Assembly (NCBI RefSeq): GCF_020382885.2
Contig: NC_058513.1
Coordinates: forward strand, 7,076,774-7,140,773
DNA: 64,000 bases
Direction: 5' to 3'
Source: Scatophagus argus
Lineage: Eukaryota; Chordata; Actinopteri; Scatophagidae
The notes under the pieces were generated by a model, which had not been told where the DNA came from, did not search any database, and saw only the letters and a program-made list of their open reading frames with translations. Positions within the stretch are counted from its first letter, which is position 1. The number at the start of each line of letters is the position of its first letter. Positions 25,940 to 36,542 of the stretch are shown piece by piece. Both the position numbers and the translations under genes were made by a program.

Positions 25940-26326
25940 TGCAGGTTCTGGTCCCTCATTCACACCCTCTGCTTCAGCATCCTCTATGATCTTGTTGTGG
26001 TTCCGAGTGATGGCAAATACCCAACTGTCTCCTAACTCTGTCAGGTCCGGGATGGAGTATTCAGGTACCACCTCTAAGCCCCTGGGGTCCCTGGCAGTCA
26101 GGCCGACCCGGAGGTGGCCACACCAGCCCAGCTCCTTATCCTCAATCTCTATGAGAAATATCTCACCGGGCTTCAGAGGTTGTTTGCTGAAACACACTCC
26201 ATTTGCAAAGCTCTCCACTCTGGTGGCCTGCGTTCCAGAGTGGTCCAGTCTGACGTTGGTACCATGGATGGGATGGAATTCCATGAACTGGTCAGGAAAG
26301 GGTTCCATTTTCACTTCTGTTTGCAC
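25940..26326 (-). pseudogene. NEURL2-like first exon, copy C
   Basis: This is the third intact copy, with ATG at 26,326 and the same protein sequence as A and B. One base differs just upstream of the start codon region (about 26,414). As with copy B, no second exon follows within more than 25 kb on the minus strand, so it is likely a non-functional duplicate. Confidence 0.7.
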
Positions 26327-28653
26327 AAACTCAAGCTTTCACTTCTGGCTCAGGGAACAGAAATTACCAGCAAAAAGAAATTCCCTGCTGCCAAAATCAC
26401 AACGAACAGATATAAATTTTGTAATCCTTTTCAGGCAAACAGTCTTGGGTGACATGTGGTCATAGCAGAAACACAACAACTTGTGCAGACAAGATCTCTG
26501 CTCTGCCTATCTGTGGGCCACTCAGGGAAGCTTCTGGTAGAGGGCTATTTTTGAACAGCTGCATATGTCAACAGATGGCAAGGTATGTGTGTGCGTGTGT
26601 GTGTGTGTAGTGTGTGTGCACGCGTGTGTGCGTGGAGGGGGGTGGCCAACATGCACATGCCTATAGTCACTCACATGCTCCAGACATACATATATATGTA
26701 TGTATATATATGTAGTGTATAATAGCTGCGTAATTATCATAATACCATATCTCAGTGAGATATGTTAAACAGCAGGCATTTCATAGCTGCATTCTAAATA
26801 TAGCAGTGCCATGCAAATACAGTCTGGATTTCATTCTTATGTAAAACATCAATTAAAGTAATATATGAGATAAGAAGAAGGTCTGTGAAGATTATAATGT
26901 GATAATAGAATTATAAAAGAAGAATATGAAGGGGAATTATATTTAAAGCTCTTAGCAGTTACTATTTATAATCATCATATATTAGAATAAAGGCTCTTGC
27001 GCCATCATTTCTGTCCAAAGGTATCAGGTATTTTCATCAGATCATGTTAATATACAGTAAAGTATAGGAGCTCATTCACATTAGTAACATAAGTGTCACT
27101 GCCTCACTTGGTCTGGTGTGACCAATAAATCTTTCGATGGCTAATGCGAGATAACATAAGTCACATGCTAGTATACTTTTATTACACTTTTTCTACTGGT
27201 CTTTGTGTTTCAGTATTGACCATCAAACAGTATATATGCATATATAGTATGCAGTCAAAGGAAATTCTGTAAACCTGTAAAACTCTGACCGTTTGTCTAG
27301 TGAAGGAAAAGCCTGGAAAGAAGGAAGATGGAAATAAATAAAGGCGAGGTTGTTACATTCCATCACTGACTAATTACTGGAATTTTACAGTCTATGTAAA
27401 TGTAGTCATTGTTAAGTTGTGGTTGTACTTCAGATAAGAGCTGACACGAGTTCTTTCAAAGTTTCCACTACTGATAGTTCAGTTCTGTCATAAACTCACC
27501 GCAGACACATCTCACCTCACGCTTCCTCCCTGCTGAGATTTAAGCAGCAGCTGAAGGTGTTTTACTCTCATATCCACAGCAGTTATAATGACGACTGAAG
27601 CTGCTTCTGTTCCTCTGCTAACGTACTGCCAAGCTACGCACAAGCGTCAGTAGTACTTTCATCATGGAGTGACATGAATATAAGACTATGCTAAGTATGA
27701 GCTCGTCACGGTGGGCACGGCGCAGTGGTTAGCACTGTCGCCTCATAGCAACAGGATTCCGCGTTCGAATCCCCGGCAGGTTTGCTATGTTGGGTTTGGG
27801 GTTTGCATTGTTCTCCCCAGTGCCTGAGTGGGTTTCCTCCGGATAATCCGGGGCTTTCTCCCACAATACCGATAACATGCACAGAAGATGGAAAACATGA
27901 AAAAAGTAGTAGAGTGTTGTCTGTCGTGTGTGTGTGTGTGTGTGTGTGGGGGTGTGTGTGTGTGTGTGTGAATGTTTTGTGTGAGAGAGAGGGAGAGAGA
28001 TACGACGCTGAGACTCCGCGGTCCTTGCGCTCACCAGTGGAGAGGTAACTACTGTGTGTATTTCTGTTTTATAATATGACCTTATTGTGTTGGGCTTGGG
28101 CTACATATTTTGTAGTCGTTTAATTGTGACGGCAGAAATTTGTTATTATATTTAAAAGGGAAGCTCTTAGCAGTTACTATTTATAATCATCATATATGAG
28201 GATAAAGGCTCCTGCACGCTGTGATTTACAGTAGCGCCATCATTTCTGTCCAAAGGTATCAGATATTTTCATCAGATCATATTAATATACAGTAAAGTAT
28301 AGGAGCTCATTCACATTAGTAACATAAGTGTCACTGCCTCACTTGGTCTGGTGTGACCAATAAATCTTTCGATGGCTAATGCGAGATAACATAAGTCACA
28401 TGCTAGTATACTTTTATTACACTTTTTCTACTGGTCTTTGTGTTTCAGTATTGACCATCAAACAGTATATATGCATATATAGTATGCATAAAAACATCAA
28501 AAAGTCTCTTTTTATCAAGATATAAGGTACACCTGTCAATAAGCAGCTGCAGCTCTAGTGGTCATTGGGCTAATTGAGTAGTGTTAAAACTTCATTTAAC
28601 ACAATCTGCATAGTCTGAAATTTCTGCATATTTCGGCCCGTCTTAATTAACAC

Positions 28654-29430
28654 GGGTGGACAGCATTAAGTTCCTGGGCATCCACATCTCCTCTGACCTC
28701 TCCTGGTCAGTGAACACCTCACACCTGGTGAAAAAGGCCCAACAGCGGCTTTTCTTTCTCAGGAAGTTGAAACGGACTGGACTGTCTACTCAGCTGCTCG
28801 TGAACTTTTACAGAGCCACAATAGAAAGCATCCTGTGTCTCAGTGTGACTGTGTGGTATGGCAGTTGCACAGCGCAGGACAGGAAAGATTTAGCCCGGGT
28901 AGTGAGGACAGCACAGGGGATTGTGGGCTGCAGTCTACCAGATCTGGACTCAGTTTACACTGCCCGAGTCCAGAAGAAGGCAAGACGCATTGCCACAGAC
29001 CCCACCCACCCGGGCAACAAACTGTTTGTACCGCTTCCATCAGGAAAGCGGTACAGGAACATTAAAACCAGCACCAACAGACTCAGGGACAGCTTCTTCC
29101 CCAGAGCTGTTAAAGCAATAACCCCCCTACAGTGAAACACTCACGTCCCACCCCCATACAGGACTTCACACATACACCCTCCCCCGTCTATCTGCATACA
29201 CACACACAGCATACACATAGTCTGGCACTAAGTGCACTTTGTTTTTATCTACCTCATTTTGTATTATCTACCTCATTTTGTATTTTGTATTTTATATTTT
29301 TATATATATATATTTTTTTTTTCTTAAGTGTGCAATTTTAATTTTCTCCTATTTATAAGTGTGTTTTTAAGCTGAGAATCTGCACACAATTTCGTTATGC
29401 TTGCATAATGACAATAAAGACTCTTGAATC
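28654..29430 (+). mobile_element. 5'-truncated L2 LINE at the array/msrb1 junction, copy C
   Basis: It starts at the same point as in A and B but differs from about 28,810 on (TTTTACAG for TTTTGCAG, then AAGCATCC for AAGTATCC). It also keeps the complete 3' UTR, including the CCCACCCCCATACAGGAC segment missing from A and B. Its tail runs into single-copy DNA near msrb1, not into TTCGAGTG. The right part may thus derive from a different L2 copy, joined to the unit by recombination within the element. Confidence 0.8.
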
Positions 29431-29960
29431 TACAGCTGGGCCATGGAGAGAGTCTGAGCTCCTGTTGGCTACTGAAACAACTAACATTCTTAATTAATGT
29501 AAGACAACAAACAAATACAGTGCATGTTCATATGAAGTAGGACTCTGCACGTGCAGCAGTGAAAACAGGCAGGCAGGGCGGACTGAGCACTTAAATTGCT
29601 TAACTGTGGAGCTCAGACTTCTGTAGAGGAACAGATGTGATCTGGAGGGATGAGACCGCCATCTAGAGGTCAAACTAAGGAGCATCAACTACTCTAAGGA
29701 AACTTCATCACTGTCATGACCAATGGTGGAAAACAAAGTTAGGTCCTCATACTAGTCAAAATAACTTTATCACACTGTACAAACACTTGGTTAACAGTTT
29801 CTTGCTATCACATTATTGTGACTTCAGTGCACAGAACATACGGCTACATGTACCTTCTGGAATATTATGTATTAAGAATTACATTGATATGTATGTTGAA
29901 TAAGGTATTCTAGGACTGTAATATTTTCGTAAAGGAGTATTTGCAGAGGTGTGGTAATGT
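29431..29960. other. Single-copy DNA downstream of msrb1
   Basis: About 530 bp between the L2 tail and the msrb1 SECIS. No coding or repeat was recognised. It may include the distal msrb1 3' UTR; I saw no canonical AATAAA on the minus strand here. Confidence 0.4.
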
Positions 29961-29971
29961 CACTGTGTCAC

Positions 29972-30055
29972 AGGCAGGTCAAAGATTCTTCAGTGGACAG
30001 GGCGTCCCTCTCAGGCTTTTTTCCTGTCCACGTCACCCACTGAGCCGACCTGTTC
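29972..30055 (-). promoter_or_regulatory. SECIS element of msrb1 3' UTR
   Basis: On the minus strand the RNA can fold into a selenocysteine insertion hairpin. GUGGACAGG pairs perfectly with CCUGUCCAC nine bases long. A UGA (30,033-30,035) lies just before the 5' arm and a second UGA (29,990-29,992) just after the 3' arm, as in the tandem G.A quartet of SECIS elements. The apical loop begins with an A run, supplying the conserved adenines. A basal helix CAGGUC/GACCUG (30,047-30,052 with 29,975-29,980) closes it. It lies about 60 nt after the stop codon of msrb1. SBP2 would bind here to recode the in-frame UGA. Confidence 0.85.
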
Positions 30056-30114
30056 ACGGGTCCCGGGCTGAGCCGCAGATACAGCAGCAGGACTGAGGAG
30101 TCATATCTCACTCA

Positions 30115-30984
30115 TTACTGTTTGTCCTTCCCTACAACAGAAAGAAAAAACAAACAAACTTAAAGTCACCCTGCAAGGATGTCAAGTCAGAACTAGAAAT
30201 ACTGCCTTAAGGTTGTAAACCTCCGCCAACCTCAAGTTGCAATTTACATCCATGTCTGCTGTCTGTCTTCAAATTAGTCACACTTATGTACTTCAAATCC
30301 TGAATCATGAATGCTTCACATACATCTTTACATACTTCTGGATCAAAATACACTATATCGTCAAAAATATTGGGACATGCTTCTTTATTACTGAATTCAA
30401 GTGTATTATGCACAAATGTCCAAAATCTTGTGGAAAGCCTTCCCAGACTTCCCAGAAGAGTGAAAACTGTTATAGCTGCAAAGCTGTCTATGTATTTATA
30501 ATGTTATTAAAGTCCCTGTTGGTGTCTCAGTACTCCATATAGCATACTGCCCAATCAAAACTGTCCTCAGTAATCACCTCCCCATGCTTCACTCACATCT
30601 GTGGTAATCTTACCTTTAGCGGGGACAAACTTAAGTGAGTGGCTGAAAATTCAAAACCGTGAGACTCCTTCTTCTGGGCCGTCGTTTACAAACTCATGGC
30701 CCAACCCATTGCCACACTTGCCACAAAGAACCTGTACACATGAGACACAATCACATCAGCTTCCTGTGTCACATCCTGAGAGGACAGATGTTTGAACTGT
30801 GCGAAAGATGCAGCAGCAGTAAAACAAATGAGGCTCTGGACCTTGTAGGCAGTGAGAGTCTCCATCATCTTGGTGACACTGTCTTCTCTGATGGTGTCAG
30901 TGAAAGCAGGCCAAGGGGATGAGTTGGGGAACTTGGACCGACTGGAGAAGAGTGGATGGTTACACTGGGAGCACACATAAATAC
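30115..30984 (-). CDS. Selenoprotein methionine-R-sulfoxide reductase B1, exons 2-4 (5' partial)
   Basis: This gene repairs oxidised methionine (R-sulfoxide) in proteins, in the cytosol and nucleus. Three coding exons: 30,984-30,842, 30,731-30,614 and 30,131-30,115, all with GT-AG junctions and matching phases (1, 0, 1). Visible are the zinc-site cysteine pairs YVCSQC and LCGKCG, the core [18 protein letters not shown], and SRF-Sec-IFS. Selenocysteine is encoded by TGA at 30,653-30,651 and is the expected catalytic residue. The protein ends AKGKDKQ. The split glycine at the first acceptor shows that a first exon of about 19 codons is missing. It was not found in the single-copy island, in copy D, or up to tex2. 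An ORF caller would stop at the TGA. Confidence 0.9.
30351..30485 (+). mobile_element. Tc1-like fragment (MITE-like) in the last msrb1 intron
   Basis: It starts with CACTATATCGTCAAAAATATT after a TA, matching a Tc1 terminal repeat. It then jumps to a segment resembling the end of the transposase region (CTTGTGGAAAGCCTTCCCAG, AGCTGCAAAG). It is internally deleted and lacks the right terminal repeat. It lies in the intron between exons 3 and 4, in the opposite orientation to msrb1. Confidence 0.7.
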
Positions 30985-31624
30985 CTGCAGGGGGACAGCT
31001 ACTTTTAAAAATATTGCTTTACTTCGTACCTAGGCTAGCACAAGCATTTTTCAATATGAAACAAAACTGTTATTATTATTTCCTGCTCCCGTGTGAAGTG
31101 ATCCTGGAGGTTTAAGCAGGAGCTCCGCCCACTGCTGTTATCGGTCTCAACACTAGATGTCAGTGTTTGCCAACAGGACAACTTATATTGGACCAAAGTT
31201 CAGGCAAATATTCAGCGGAAAGCTGACCCTAAAACAGATTTATATTGTGTTATGCCTAGGATTTTGGATTTTAAAATTAATATATACTGTTTGGGACATA
31301 ACTTCATTCACGTTAATTTCACAAAAACCCAAAGTGAGATGAGAGTTGATGTGAAAATTCAAATATCTCTAAAAAACTCTAAAAAAGTACCTGTGTGACC
31401 CCAACAGATCCTGGACTGCTGCATGCAAACACCTAAAACCACAGAGATGCTGTAGTCTGATGTGATGCCAGCTTGTATCTAGTGATACAATCTGATTTAC
31501 TTGTTACGTGATACAGAAGACATACAATAGACACGGTTCACTGCAGCTCATAAAAATGAAACAGTAGTGTTTGATTTTAGTCTCAGCTTCAAAGTAGTAT
31601 GCAAAACAAGATAGGTATACTCTT
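30985..31624. other. Single-copy DNA upstream of msrb1 exon 2
   Basis: About 640 bp expected to be msrb1 intron 1. I searched the minus strand for the first exon (a start followed by the FFGGE-type motif) and saw none before the array resumes at about 31,625. Confidence 0.5.
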
Positions 31625-32635
31625 ATATAGTATGCATAAAAACATAAAAAAGTCTCTTTTTATCAAGATATAAGGTACACCTGTCAATAAGCAGCTGCAG
31701 CTCTAGTGGTCATTGGGCTAATTGAGTAGTGTTAAAACTTCATTTAACACAATCTGCATAGTCTGAAATTTCTGCATATTTCGGCCCGTCTTAATTAACA
31801 CTGTATAATTACTATGTGAGGCTTTCTCAGTGAGGATTTAGAACACTATTGTATATAACATTAACAACACATAAAATGTCAAAATTGCAGATCCGTATAC
31901 TGTGCAGACATACAAACATATCCCCAACAGGTAATCATCCAAGAGCAACAGATTATAAAATGAGTAAACTGTACACACACTGGACATTAATAATAAGGCC
32001 TATCTGTTCATTCAGGCAGTGATGGATGGGAGTTATTATCTCTCACCCCAAATGAAGCCTGCACACAACTCTTCCCCGTTCTTCATAATGTCAGTTCTAG
32101 GGCTTCGAGTGTGTTTTATGTAGGCCAACATGGAGGGTAAATTCTTGCATCTTTCTTTCTTTCTTGTGACAGAATATATTTAGATAGCTAATTTGAAAAA
32201 TATCCTGCATGTCATAATAATATTTTTACTTATTTATCTATCTGGACATTAATGAAGACAGTGTGAAAAAGCGCCAAAGACCAATTAGTAACAATTTGGA
32301 TTCTTCTGCACTCGATTATAACGTGACTACTTCAGTTTTGCATGTATGCTCACCGGAATGGAAAGTAACGCTGTTAAACCCTCGGGCTCAACTTTAGCTT
32401 TTTCACTGTGTTTTGTGCAATTAGACAATATTTACACGGAGTTGTGTGGGTGAGTTTGTGTGTGCATCTGTTGGGGCTGCAGGACTCTTAATCTGGATTA
32501 TCATGCAGCGCGCGGCCATGCTTTTCATAATCAGTTTGGTGAGCTGTGATTCCCGGCAGCGCATGACACATCTGGATACAGGCAGTCGTTTAAGGGGAGG
32601 TGTGTGTGTGTGTGTGTGTGTGTGTGACTGCGTGT

Positions 32636-32670
<35 letters not shown>

Positions 32671-35293
32671 AGAGGGAGAGAGAGACGACGCTGAGACTCC
32701 GCGGTCCTTGCGCTCATCAGTGGAGAGGTAACTAGCAGAAGATTAATACTGAGCGGCGGGTATAGACACATTTCCATGCACAGAACTATTTTGGGGGTAA
32801 GTATAGATTCTTCATCTCCATTTATGTTGCGAAATTCTCTTTCTTTAAAGCATAGCCATCGCTGAATACATTTGCAAAAGTAAGAGGGGGAGTCTGCAAG
32901 AAGATCACAGGTCTGGTGCGCATAAAAGACATTTTATCTCTCAGGGCGCAGCGACAGCGGTTTGCCACATTTTCTCAGTCACGTTAACTCCTGCTTCATG
33001 TCTGCATGCCACACTTGTCTCGTGGATATGATTCGTCCTGCAGCAGAAGGAGTTCAGCTCTGACTGGAGGTGTTGCACTGAATTTCGTGAACTGACATTT
33101 TTTATTATTATTTGTTTTGCACACAAGTTGGGCCCCACATGTTGTGGCCTACTGTGTGTATTTCTGTTTTATAATATGACCTTATTGTGTTGGGCTTGGG
33201 CTACATATTTTGTAGTCATTTAGTTGTGACGGCAGAAATTTGTTATTTTATTTAAAAGGGAAGCTCTTAGCAGTTACTATTTATAATCATCATATATGAG
33301 GATAAAGGCTCCTGCACGCTGTGATTTACAGTAGCGCCATCATTTCTGTCCAAAGGTATCAGGTATTTTCATCAGATCATATTAATATACAGTAAAGTAT
33401 AGGAGCTCATTCACATTAGTAACATAAGTGTCACTGCCTCACTTGGTCTGGTGTGACCAATAAATCTTTCGATGGCTAATGCGAGATAACATAAGTCACA
33501 TGCTAGTATACTTTTATTACACTTTTTCTACTGGTCTTTGTGTTTCAGTATTGACCATCAAACAGTATATATGCATATATAGTATGCATAAAAACATAAA
33601 GAAGTAGGTGAAGGTGTTTTACTCTCATATCCACAGCAGTTATAATGACGACTGAAGCTGCGTCTGTTCCTCTGCTAACGTACTGCCAAGCTACGCACAA
33701 GCGTCAGTAGTACTTTCATCATGGCGTGACATGATTATAAGATTATGCTAAGTATGAGCTCGTCACGGTCGGCACGGTGGTGCAGTGGTTAGCGCTGTCG
33801 CCTCATAGCAACAGGGTTGCACGTTCGAATCTGGACTTTAGCTTTTTCACTGTGAAGACTGTACTGGAATAAGAAATGTCTGCAGACTGCATACTCAGTA
33901 CTTTAAAATAGGGCTGAACAAGGGACTGAATTATTTTACAGCCCACATGCCAAGTGATTACTGTGAGAAATCAAAATCTGCTCTCAAACTCAAGCATCTA
34001 AATTTGTGTCCTCGCTTATTTATTCGGATTTTAAAGGGACACTTAAGGACTGTGACGTTACTAATAACTACAATCAACACTAGGTCACGGAGATGAGCTA
34101 GCTTGGAAACACACCCCACCAAATGTTACTTTAGCCCATAATCCAGCTGTGTGATTTGTCAGATTTCACAGTAAAACCCTGCATTAATGTTAATCTGAGA
34201 TTGTTACTGTCCGTGAATGATCAGAGGGTGGCACACAAACACACACACACCCCTACACACACAGTCAGAGTCACAGACATGCTGTCAGGCTTATCTGTCA
34301 GATTGATCGACACATTGCAGTGCACACACAGCAGATGTGTGCTGTGTTTCGTGCTACAGCTGTCACATGATCACTCTGTATGTCACACACAACCTTATGG
34401 AACAGTTAACAACTCCTTACATTTCTTTTATAGGAGTTTATCACTTAGCATCACTCTTGTTAGGGACCTCAAATGTATGGCTGGCCCCATTACAACAAGC
34501 AAATACAGATTAAAAAATATTTATATGTAGCATATTAACAGGATTATTCTCCTTGGTTTTCTTCAGCCGTTCATGTTTGTTCAGCTTTGTGTGATCTCTG
34601 GGGTTGTCACCCCTAAGTTCTTCCAGCACCACAGCTAAACCAAAACCCAAAGGGTGGTGTTTGGGAGAGTGAACAGAGATCACACAAACACTTTGCCATA
34701 ATCTGTGGATTTTTGGAGGCGATATCTTTAATATGATATTTCTCTTAAGAAAACACTTTTTAAAAAGGACTATTAATTTCTTCATACCAGCACAGACCTG
34801 ATATATGACTACTTTATCTCATATCATATTTTTAACATTGCTAGCAATGTGGCTCATAACAATATTGCTCTGTTGATCACTTTCCATGAAATTTGCCATA
34901 CTCATTCATGAATTAACATTATGTTTTAGAAATTTGCTGATTAACATATAGGGAACCCAAAGTGCTGCAGAACCTGAGCACAATCTCACAGAGATGCAAG
35001 TATCACCATAGAGTCTTAGTTTTATTTGATTATGTGTAGCCAGACCAGCATAATTTCATTTTAATTCCTCTTCACAATTTTTCTCCCAAGGTCAACAGAT
35101 GAACCTTGACTTGTTGATTTGATCCCATCACTTTCAAAACACGCTGCGCTGATTTGAGTTTCAACACTGGTCTGTCCTGTTAATAGAGTGAAAAAAAAAA
35201 AAAAACATTGTTAGCTTAACGGTAGTTTAGTCTGCCTAATATGAGTGTATATGTGTGTGTGTTTTCTGGCACCATGCAGGTTCTGGTCCCTCA
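31625..35293. repeat. Tandem segmental duplication, copy D (truncated)
   Basis: Homology to the unit resumes at about 31,625 and stops at 35,293, a few bases into the 3' end of the NEURL2-like exon. This copy looks closest to the ancestral arrangement. It has no L2 at either insertion point, keeps 302 bp (31,802-32,103) that the 3' L2 fragment replaced in A-C, and keeps 175 bp (32,291-32,465) missing from A-C. After 35,293 the sequence is single-copy and leads to tex2. Confidence 0.9.
35270..35293 (-). pseudogene. NEURL2-like exon stub at the array end, copy D
   Basis: Only the last bases of the NEURL2-like open frame survive, up to the end of the homology at 35,293. The sequence then changes abruptly to single-copy DNA. 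This marks the right breakpoint of the tandem array. Confidence 0.7.
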
Positions 35294-36512
35294 TCTCATC
35301 CTGTGAAAAGCTATGAGGAAGGTCTAATGTCGCCCGCCTGCATGTGTGTCTGTGAGGTTTATCTCCCCACCATCCATTTTGGGTTAGAGCAGATTAGTCA
35401 GAATCCACTAGCTGCTGTGGAATTGGTTGAAATTTTGCCACACAGCGCTGTAATACAGTTATATAAATCCAGTCAGAGGTAGGGTTTAACTTGCATAAAG
35501 AGCAGGGCACTTGACCTAGAGAGGCAGCAAATGAAAGGTTCCCCACTGGGCCTTTGTACTTTTACCCGCTTGTGTCCAGTGATGCAGAGCTGCTCTTTTC
35601 TCACACAAAATGACAGATGATAATACACATTGCCACTCTGTTCTGTGCCGGGTTTTGTGAGAGTCATTTTGACAAGTCAGTAAGTCAGTAGGTGGTGACT
35701 GTATAATGTGTTATGTGGAAAACATGTTCTACGAACACACTACCCACATGGAGGAAATGACAGAGAGCATCTTTGAACTGCCCCTCACTATTTATCTTAA
35801 GATTACATAACTAACTCTTTAAACAGCTCTAGAAGACTTCAGAGGAAGGGTTGCTACACTGGGTTTTTATGGCTGACAGTTAAGTCTTTAGGGGATGAGA
35901 CTTTAAGACACTGTAGTTGTTTTCTCGCTGGAATGACTTCAGAATGTTACTTCAGAGAAGTGAATTTGCAGATTGCAATTTTGGCAAAGCCAAAAATCCT
36001 CTCTCTGTTTTGTACTGAAAGGCAACATCTATACTCAAATTATATTTTTCCATTACAGGTTCGTGCACAGAAAGTCCCTGCACATAATTTAAATGAATTC
36101 CTTATAGATATTCAATCAGAACTAAAAGACATCAGATGCAAGCCTGAACTGCCCTAGTTTGTGCAATATTTGGGGGAGACAGACTGTCTTGTCTATTTTT
36201 GCATGCCTCAATAACTCAGTCAGTATGTGGAACAACAGCTTTGGGAGAGGTGCATACTTGATCTGATTCGGCCTCCCTAGTCTTCATAATGTGGATTTCC
36301 AAAACTCTTCACAGCTAAACTACATGACGTCCACACACTAATGCATAGTTGGTGCTGGTGAGCAGTTTTTGTCGAAATGCATGAGTATGGAAAAGATGCC
36401 TTTCTTCTCTCTCTGTGGCTCATTCCCTGACTTCTTTTATTTATTCTGCCTCCAAGGCTTAATAATGCAGCTGACCATGTTCTTCACTCATTCTGTTTGA
36501 CTGACTTTTAGG
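35294..36512. other. Single-copy DNA before tex2
   Basis: Runs from the array breakpoint to the acceptor of the first recognised tex2 exon. No coding was recognised. A 74-codon open frame at 35,933-36,157 has no recognisable motif. The upstream non-coding exon and promoter of tex2 may lie here, but I could not locate them. Confidence 0.4.
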
Positions 36513-36542
36513 TGCCTTGGCTATGCAATGTAAAGTCAAGAA

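Larger units (their letters stand above)
23249..29430. repeat. Tandem segmental duplication, copy C (5.2 kb deletion)
   Basis: This matches copy B at an offset of 11,609 up to about 27,490, then at 6,408 from about 27,660. It therefore lacks 5.2 kb, including the whole full-length L2. The missing stretch is bounded by two direct repeats of about 190 bp that copies A and B both carry (4,242-4,440 and 9,458-9,660 in A). This is the expected product of recombination between them. The copy ends at the tail of its 3' L2 fragment, where single-copy DNA with msrb1 begins. Confidence 0.9.

Noticed and set aside
30651-30653. TGA in msrb1 as a disabling stop
   Set aside because: It sits exactly at the known selenocysteine position, conserved residues follow it, and a SECIS hairpin is present.
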